This document shows positions 57,024 to 64,000 of a DNA stretch of 64,000 nucleotides, one piece after another. The DNA comes from Margaritifera margaritifera. Taxonomy: Eukaryota; Mollusca; Bivalvia; Unionida; Margaritiferidae. The stretch spans positions 4,942,001-5,006,000 of the forward strand of contig JAQPZY010001684.1 in assembly GCA_029931535.1 (NCBI GenBank). Reading direction: 5' to 3'. Made by a program: the position numbers and the translations under genes. Position 1 is the stretch's first letter. Each line of letters opens with the position of its first letter. Under the pieces are notes generated by a model. That model was given only the letters and a program-made list of their open reading frames with translations. It did no database searches and was not told the origin of the DNA.

Positions 57024-57720
57024 TGCTATGATTTCCGCAAGACGTTGAAACGTTGCCGGAGAAATTTTCATTCCAAACAGCATGACTTTATATTGATAAC
57101 GCCCATCTGGAGTTACAAATGCTGAAATTTCTTTTGCCCTTTCCGTGAGTGCAATTTGCCAGAATCCTTTTAAAAGGTCAACCTTGGTGACATATTTTAC
57201 ATTTCTAATTTTATCAGTGCAATCATTCATTCTTGGTATTGGAAATGAATCCGTTTTGGTGACACTGTAGACTTTTCTATAGTCATTACACATGAGGAAT
57301 ATATTATCTGGCTTAGGCACAAGAATACATGGTGAACTCCAGTTACTTTTACTTGATTCCATAAAATCATTCTCCAGTAAATACTGAATTTCTTTATTCA
57401 AATATTCCTGTTCAGAGGATTCATCCTGTAAGGATGCTGCTTCATAGGCGTAGAATTTACAATTTCAACGTCATAATATATTTTATTTGTTCGTGTAGGA
57501 ACATCAGGAAACAAGTGTTCATACTCATGTAATAGCTGTTTTAGTTCATTTCTCTACTGTCGTAGATTTTCAAGTTTCTGGACAAGATTGTTCAATATTT
57601 CTGAATTCCGAAGGTTGGTTAAACCAGAATCACTACAGTCATATTTTATTCCATCGTTGACATCCTCACTGCAAGGGACAGGTACAACTAAATTAACTGA
57701 ATAATTAACTGGGCTATCTC
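57024..57720 (-). pseudogene. Ty3 reverse transcriptase N-terminal half
   Basis: A linker with LLHEYEHLFPDVPTRTNKI and MKQHPYRMNPLN leads to EIQYLLENDFMESSKSNWSS, PCILVPKPDN, CNDYRKVYSVTKTDSFPIP, KVDLLKGFWQIAL and YQKV-like FGMKISPATFQRL. The catalytic YxDD region would follow and is missing. Confidence 0.8.
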
Positions 57721-57730
57721 TGTCAAAATA

Positions 57731-58800
57731 TTAATTTAACATATTTATGTGACAAAGTTGTTTCTGTTTCCGCCTTCCAAGAATGTTAATGATATAATTT
57801 AAGTCATTTACTTTCTTTTCAATTGTATTACGACCATAAAATTTAGCCCGAAGGAGATTTTGAGATATGGGCAAGAGAGCCAGAACTTTCTCACCAGGCT
57901 TAAAACTCATTTCCTTTGGATTTCTGTCATACCTTAATTTCATTTTTAACTGAGTAGTGTGAAGATTAGTACTTGCTACTTCACACGCCTTTGACAACTT
58001 GTATTTGAAAACAGAGACATCGTCAAGACGATCAATTTTGGAATCTTCATTTAAAAGAAGTTTCTCTTTCAATAATTGCAATGGTCGACGGACAGTATGT
58101 CCAAAAACCAGTTTAAAGGGACTAAAACCCAGAGACTCTTAAACTGATTCCCTAACTGCAAACAACAACAAATGAACACCCTCATCCCAATCCTTTCCTG
58201 TATCAAAACAATATGACCGAATCATATTGATGAAATATTTCCAAAGCCCCTTGACTTTCAGGGTGATAGGCAGAAGATGTAAACTGTTGGGTGCCTAATT
58301 CATGCATAATTTGTTTGAAAATTCCAGACATAAAATTTGACAATAGTTGAGAATGGACAGATTTGGGAAGGCCAACAAGTGTAAAAAGCTTCACTAAAGC
58401 TTTCACAATGGTTTTAGTTTTTATATTTCTCAGAGGAATTGTCTCTGGAAATCTTGCAGACGCATACATGATGGACAACAAATATTGGTTACCTGACTTG
58501 TTCTTAAGTAAGGGACCGACACAATCCACCATTATTCTACTAAATGGTTCGTCAAATGCACGAATAGGTTGCAGATGAGCCTTAGGTATCTTCGGCTTGG
58601 GTTTTCCTACAATTTGACAGTTGTGACAAGATCTGCAGTATTTCGAAACATCACTTTTAAGTTTCGGCCAATATAAATGATTCAAGATCTTGTGATAAGT
58701 CTTATTGATGCATAAATGACCAGCCAAGGGAGTTTCATGGGCTAGACTAAGAATTTCCTGTCGATATAACTTAGGAACGACAATTTGATACCTCACTGAC
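57731..58800 (-). pseudogene. Ty3 integrase
   Basis: HETPLAGHLCINKTYHKI and CRSCHNCQIVGKPKP form the HHCC zinc finger. RIMVDCVGPLLKNKSGNQY carries the first Asp. GLPKSVHSQLLSNFMSGIF stands where the second Asp is expected (reads S, lost), and SAYHPESQGALEIFHQ carries the Glu. After a break, 58,081-57,731 gives LRYDRNPKEMSFKPGEKVLA and ends KQLCHINMLN. Stops lie near 58,200 and 58,085-58,140. Confidence 0.8.
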
Positions 58801-58942
58801 CACTAGTCATCAGCGGATAACTCAAGTGGTCTCCATTTTCTCACAAGGACCCCATTTTTCACAAAGTAACAGGAAAGAAACAGGAGATCTCGGAATCTTG
58901 TTCCTGTAAGACAATAAGTAATTGTCTTATGTCACCCTGATT

Positions 58943-59680
58943 TTAATAAATAGAATGAGTTGTAAATAGAGGATCACTGTGATCAATACCATTTGATTGA
59001 TCAATATCAGAAGAGAAAGTTACCTCATCAAGAGACTGACCAATAAATGTGTCAGCTAAAGGAATAATGTCCTGATTAACATCATTATCATAAGCTCTTT
59101 TCATCAGAGCTCTAGTAACTGCACAAGCAGGATATAAATCAGGGATTTCAATCTCAATATGATCAAATGTTTGATCCAAACAAGACTTGTCAGTTACAAG
59201 TGACTGACCACGACCTTATCTCCAGCTAGGTCATTGCCTAGTAACAAATGGATACCTTCTATAGGCAAAGAAGTCACTGCCCCAACAGTCACAGGTCCAG
59301 AAACTAAGTCTGATGCCAAATTAACACAATGGAGATGAACATTTACAAAGCCGCACTCTGCTCCCTGAATAAGTATACTTTCACTCCAAGAAGACTTCTC
59401 AGACAAAGGCAAAGTACCTGATAACAAAAGACCCCTGAGAAGCTCCTATGTCCCTTAATATTGTAATAGGGATAGACTTGGCAGAATCAGCAATAAGTGA
59501 TATAGAACCTTCTGACATGAATGGTTTACCCTCAAAATAGAATCCGACTGGGGTTTGTTTGCATTCAATACAAGACCGTGACCTTACCCTCTTTAAAATA
59601 AGAGCATTTGGAATAGCTCTATCTTTATTCTGTTGCTTATTTTTCAACCTGAAGCAATCAGAAATGACGCACCCTTTCAT
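58943..59680 (-). pseudogene. Ty3 aspartic protease and linker
   Basis: ITILRDIGASQGSF is the protease active site with DTGA changed to DIGA. LPIEGIHLLLGNDLAGDK is the C-terminal strand. An acidic linker (LDEVTFSSDIDQSNGIDH) leads toward the integrase. Frames change near 59,430 and 59,190. Confidence 0.7.
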
Positions 59681-60867
59681 TTTACAATAAGTGTACGTAG
59701 GAAGAGATAAGGATTTCTGACCAGTCTTATCAGATGTTTGATTCCTAACAGTTGTGCTGTTAGTACTCGTTTGAGACTTAAATGATTTTTTTTACCAGGA
59801 AACTGCTGCGAGGAAGCTCTATTGCAAAATTCAATTTTGTGAGTCAAGGAATAATCATTAGCCATACGAGCAGCATTTTCAAACGTTTTCACTTTCTGCT
59901 CGTATAGATAGGTCTTAACATCACTATGGATGCACCTCTTGAACTCTTCAATTAAAACGAGCTGTCTGACGATATCGTAATCTTGATCAACCTTCTTGAC
60001 TGAGCACCACCTATCAAATAGTTGTTCTTTTTCCGTTGCAAATTCGACATGAGTTTGTCCAGTTTCTTTTCTACAATTCCTAAACTTTTGTCGATATGCC
60101 TCGGGTGCAAACTCATAACTCTTGAAGATGTACTCCTTAGCCACATTATAATCAGTGCTTTGTTGTACTGACTGCTTTGCCAATAAGTACACCTTGTAAT
60201 AACAAAGTCCAATGCTCTCTGGTCCATTTCAAATTTTCAGCAACTTTCTCATAGTGTAGAAAGTATTTATCTACCTATTTTTCCTGAAAAGGGGGTATTA
60301 ACAGAATATATCTGGTAACATCAAAGCCTGAACTTGTGTGTAAAGGGGGGTGGGGGAGTGCTTCGCATGCCAGTTCTAATTCTTTTAATCTGTATTGCAT
60401 TTGTCTTTCTTCTCTCTGCATCTGTCTCTTCTTCTCCTCTCTCTGTATGTGTATTTTCCTTTCTTCTTTTTCTCTCTCTTTCTCTGCGTTTCCCTTTCGT
60501 CTTTCTCTTTCTTCATCTGCATTTCCCTTTCCTTCTATTCTTTCTGAATTTGTAGATCCATCATTTCTTTCTTAAGCTGAAGCTTTGCTAATTCCAATTC
60601 CATCTGGGTTTGTTTTAGCAGCAATTCCTTTAATTTCCAATCAAAACCAGATAAAGATTTCCCAATTAAACCCAAAGCACTTTCATCCAAAAGTTTCTTT
60701 TTCAGCAAATGTGGAATTCAACTATTCTTTGTCTCTTGCTTTGTCAAAGAAGCTTTCGCTTCAGAAAGATCATAATGTCTGGCAAGCTCAAGCAAATCAT
60801 CCTTTTTCATAGACTCTAACCCTAGCTGGGTAGGACTTGAAACAAAGTTCTGAACATTAAATGACAT
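59680..60867 (-). pseudogene. Ty3 Gag with SCAN-like capsid domain
   Basis: Starts MSFNVQNFVSSPTQLGLES, then KKDDLLELARHYDLSEAK, and meets TGA at 60,718-60,720. The same frame continues into a coiled, highly charged stretch encoded by the purine-rich minus strand at 60,400-60,600. Around 59,880-60,130, YRQKFRNCRKETGQTHVEFA, FDRWCSVKKVDQDYDIVRQL and LIEEFKRCIHSDVKTYL resemble the SCAN domain, published as derived from Gmr1-type Gag. A zinc-knuckle-like MKGCVISDCF lies at 59,650-59,680, with the knuckle His replaced by Cys. Confidence 0.7.
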
Positions 60868-61006
60868 TGTGAATGTTTGCAGGTTTCACTAAAGATTTCT
60901 CAAAAATGGAATTACGATTTTCAAATGGATGAAAGAAATATATTTACCAGGGACAATGAAAATTCCGAAACAAGGTCAATTTAAATTGTAATTTAAAGAA
61001 ATTCAA

Positions 61007-61036
61007 ATCCCGGACGAGCCCTCCCCCCCCCCCCAA
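61007..61036 (-). other. Primer-binding site, tRNA-Pro-like, with expanded G run
   Basis: Immediately inside the LTR the minus strand reads GAAATT, about 13 G, A, then GGGCTCGTCCGGGAT. The last part matches the tRNA-Pro complement known from some retroviruses (TGGGGGCTCGTCCGGGAT). The poly-G run appears to be an expansion of its G5 stretch. Confidence 0.6.
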
Positions 61037-61040
61037 TTTC

Positions 61041-61777
61041 TGTTACGACTCTAAGTCTTAAAATAATGTAAAAGAAGGAAAGTGAAATCAACAATGTAAG
61101 TGAAATCAAGAAGCAATTTATTTCTAGATAATTAAAATGACAATTCTAAAGACACTTGAAATAACATGAACCGAAGTCCAAATAATCCAATAATCCTAAG
61201 TGTCTTAATCACAAGTCCTAAATATGGAATGTTCCGAATGAATTTAAGTAGGCTTGCATATCCTGATATACCAATAATTTTGAATGTCCTGAATGATGTA
61301 AGGAAGAATATTTTTGAATGAATTCACATAAATCCCAAAGTCAAGTATTAATCCAAAATGATAATTAACACTTTTAGTAAATGCAATGAATATTTCAAAT
61401 AAATAATTCCTCTCTCTGAATTTGCTGATTTTCACAACTGTAACATATGATTACTAAAATAAATTCCTTAATAGACTGATCTTAATGACATGAAGTTTAG
61501 CATAGGGATGGAATCTTGTTTACCAAATGATGTATACATATTAGGCAAGTCACATGACAGAACATTCTAGAATATGAGTAACTCTAAATGGAATTTTACT
61601 GGTGTACCTGATTTTTCTAATGTCAAGATATGACAAATTCCAATCTAAGTCATAAAAAAATGCTGGGTAAACAAGTCTAACCTTGAACTCAAATGCAGTA
61701 AACATATTGTTTACAAAATTACCATTATAGTACAACTTACCTCATGGACACATATTATAAATTCAATATACATAACA
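61041..61777 (-). repeat. 5' LTR of Ty3 copy 1
   Basis: Plus-strand text begins TGTTACGACTCTAAG and ends ATACATAACA, aligning along its length with 62,818-63,578 (shared blocks include CAAGTCCTAAATAT, AGCAATTTATT and AATAATTCCTCTCT). Confidence 0.85.
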
Positions 61778-62191
61778 CATTAATTCAAAATCTAATCTTT
61801 AGAAGTCAGGTATTACTAACTAAGATGTCATTTTGTGTTCCAGTTAGTTTCCTACTCCGGAAGAAAAAGTTACAAACAATTATAAGCTAAATTAACTCTT
61901 CAAGTGAGAACGAAACGTTTTGAGGTACAATGTATGAGAATTTCCAGAAGTGCACGCGTTTATGTACAATAGGAAAACAAGACTGCGCTAGGTTCCGAAA
62001 TCCAGCATGTTTATAATGCAACGTCTTTAATATCTACATTCTAAAATGGATTCAACAGTATAATAATTCTTTTTAAATACACTTGTCCAATCTGATAGAA
62101 ACCACTCTACCTTCAGAATTCCATGTCTGATTTGAAATAAAAGCGTAACTTTCCGACCCGTTACCGACCATAATTTACTGGCTGCATTTGT

Positions 62192-62192
62192 T

Positions 62193-62262
<70 letters not shown>
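62192..62262. repeat. CT microsatellite
   Basis: About 35 CT repeats between the two LTRs; the adjoining 61,778-62,817 has no gene I can support. Confidence 0.95.
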
Positions 62263-62264
<2 letters not shown>

Positions 62265-62817
62265 GTACTTAGGCCTTCTTTTGGAATGTGTTCATTTAAG
62301 TTTAACGTTGATAATCAGACTATTCAAATTGCCGATGACTGCTTTAATGATTAAATGTTTCATTCCGGGTGACCACATATATTCCGCATTATACGGAAGT
62401 GTCGTCATTGTAGGACTCACGGTATTAATTCAACTCCCATAGTAAACCTATGAAAACACCGTGATGTTAAAAATGCAATAACTTAAAATTCTAAATGTTC
62501 ATGATCAAACCAATATTTATCAGGATAGACCCATCCTTGGTGCAAGCTTCTTGATTAAGAAAAACACACGAACCGCGGAATATTTTGGATCTGCATGTGC
62601 ATGAAACATGTGTTATCCATTCTGCACCTAATGAATCAGGTGCTAGTGTTTTTATTGATTGTTCCTAAGTCAAGTCTTTAAAATACTAAAATAGCATCAA
62701 TAGAATCTTGTCTCTATTTTTTTAGGTACAGATAGGATAAGCTCTCAAAATATTTTTTTTTACTAAAATTTTACTTTTCATTATTAACCAATTATGGACC
62801 ACCAAACCCGTATATAC

Positions 62818-63578
62818 TGTTACGACTCTATGGTCTAAGAAAAATGTAACAGAAAGAAAGTGAAACCAACAAATCAAGTAAAAATCAACAAGCAATTTAT
62901 TACTAGATAATTAAAATGAAAAATCAAAAAGTCACTTACAGTAATGTGTTTTGAAATCCTAATAATCCAATAAGAATGATTGTTCTAATCACAAGTCCTA
63001 AATATAGAATGTGTCCTTGAATGTTATTATGTGCCAATGGTCTCCAAAGTCCTGATGTACTAGAAATCTTGATGTGCTGAAGTCAAAATGAAGTATTCCA
63101 AAATCTCTGAATAAGTTCACAAAAATTCCAAAATTGTCAATTAAAAATCCAAAATCCAAAAGTTTATGAGCACTGTTATAATCCAATGAATATTTAAAAA
63201 TAATTCCTCTCTTAGAATTTGGAATGAATTTTCACAACTGTAATAGCTCTTTACAAGACTGATGGTAATGTCGAACTGAAAAAATGTCTACCAAACATGG
63301 TATATATAAAGATTGGTCACATGACAGAATGTTCTAGATTGGTCACATGACAGAATGTTCTAGAATGTGTGTCATCTTAATGGAATTTTTACTTGTAAAC
63401 AAAAATCAACCTTGACCTTCAAATTGAGAAAACATATTGATCAAAACAACCTAATTCAAGGACACTAGTTATACATGTTTTTCCAGACAACCATTAAGAT
63501 TTAAGCAAATATTAAAGTGAAGAAATATTTATAATTTCCTAAAATATTTATAACATTATATAAACATCATACATAACA
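62818..63578 (-). repeat. 3' LTR of Ty3 copy 2
   Basis: Begins TGTTACGACTCTATGG and ends ATACATAACA (plus-strand text). A polypurine tract follows outside at 63,579-63,593 (CCTCCCCTAATAAAG, purine-rich on the minus strand). The internal region extends beyond 64,000. Confidence 0.85.
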
Positions 63579-63716
63579 CCTCCCCTAATAAAGAAAAAGA
63601 AAGATTTATATAATAAAGCTTTCTTTTGAATATACATCTAATACTACAATAACCAAAATTACATAAGAACATGTTTTATGATACTGGACTTAATTACATC
63701 AAGCAATATTACATTT

Positions 63717-64000
63717 CTAGGCACGTGAGAGTGCATCTGCAATCACATTGTCTTTTCCCCTGATGTGTCTAATGTCAATATTATATTCTTGCAATATCAA
63801 ACTCCATCTCAACAATCTCCGATTTTTATCTTTCATTTTGTTGATGAAAGTAAGGGGATTGTGATCACTGTACACAATAATTGGAGAAAGAGCTGAGGTA
63901 ACATACACTTCAAAATGCTGTAAAGCCAATATCAAAGCCAAACATTCCTTCTCAATTGTGGAATAATTTTTCTGGTGCTTGTTTAGTTTTTTAGAAAAAT
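63717..64000 (-). pseudogene. Ty3 RNase H, copy 2 (cut by window edge)
   Basis: The minus strand reads MALILALQHFEVYVTSALS, IIVYSDHNPLTFINKMKDK, LRWSLILQEYNIDIRHIRGK and DNVIADALSRA. It lies only about 130 bp from the polypurine tract with no integrase in between, confirming that RNase H is the last pol domain. The visible part is intact, so this copy may be younger than copy 1. Confidence 0.85.

Larger units (their letters stand above)
55345..61777 (-). mobile_element. Ty3-type LTR retrotransposon with INT before RT (Gmr1-like), decayed
   Basis: Minus strand, 5' to 3': LTR (61,041-61,777), primer-binding region (about 61,007-61,036), Gag (60,867-59,680), protease (about 59,680-59,194), integrase (58,800-57,730), RT (57,720-57,024) and RNase H (55,485-55,345). 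Integrase upstream of RT is the copia-like pol order published for Gmr1-type Ty3 elements. The homology runs from the integrase end straight through a linker into RT, so the order is not a rearrangement artefact. Stops, frameshifts, loss of the RT-RH junction and absence of the 3' LTR make the copy inactive. Confidence 0.8.

Overview
The window looks like nuclear DNA from an invertebrate animal, most likely a mollusc. The reasons are a spliced host gene with GT-AG introns, long AT/CA/CT microsatellites, dispersed repeats built around TGACCTTGACC that I know from molluscan genomes, tRNA-derived SINEs, and a mix of LINE, Penelope, Ginger and Ty3 elements. I see no rRNA, no intact tRNA gene, no CRISPR array and no bacterial operon. 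Species is not determined.

Left third (about 1-22,860): one host gene on the minus strand. Eleven exons join in consistent reading phase and encode the N-terminal ~381 residues of a DUF885-family protein. Its first exon is at 22,827-22,851, and its 3' exons lie beyond the left edge. Its largest intron (2,734-14,065) holds a broken L1/Tx1-type LINE that was split by a second LINE in the same orientation. Another intron carries a Penelope-like fragment with a GIY-YIG domain.

Middle (25,085-31,570): a visibly GC-richer block that is an old, heavily frameshifted insertion of a Polinton-like DNA virus or transposon. On the plus strand lie pieces of a B-family DNA polymerase joined to an SF1 helicase. 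On the minus strand lie pieces of an rve-type integrase, three unrecognised coding stretches and a major-capsid-like protein. Nothing in it is intact.

Region 35,900-45,950: two unrelated cut-and-paste DNA transposons, each carrying an OTU cysteine-protease domain. The first (36,181-39,682) is Ginger1-like: Gypsy-type integrase, GPF motif, then OTU. It is preceded by six copies of a 12-bp palindrome spaced about 33 bp apart. The second (41,738-45,911) has OTU first and a DDE transposase after it, near-perfect 21-bp terminal inverted repeats, a possible CTA target duplication and subterminal hairpins of the same motif.

Right third (46,000-64,000): a TGACCTTGACC repeat cluster, a LINE tail, three tandem or duplicated sequence blocks, a SINE with target duplication, and a decayed Ty3-type LTR retrotransposon on the minus strand. 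Its order is Gag(SCAN-like)-PR-INT-RT-RH, with integrase before reverse transcriptase as in Gmr1-type elements. A second related copy enters from the right edge with its LTR at 62,818-63,578 and RNase H at 63,717 onward.
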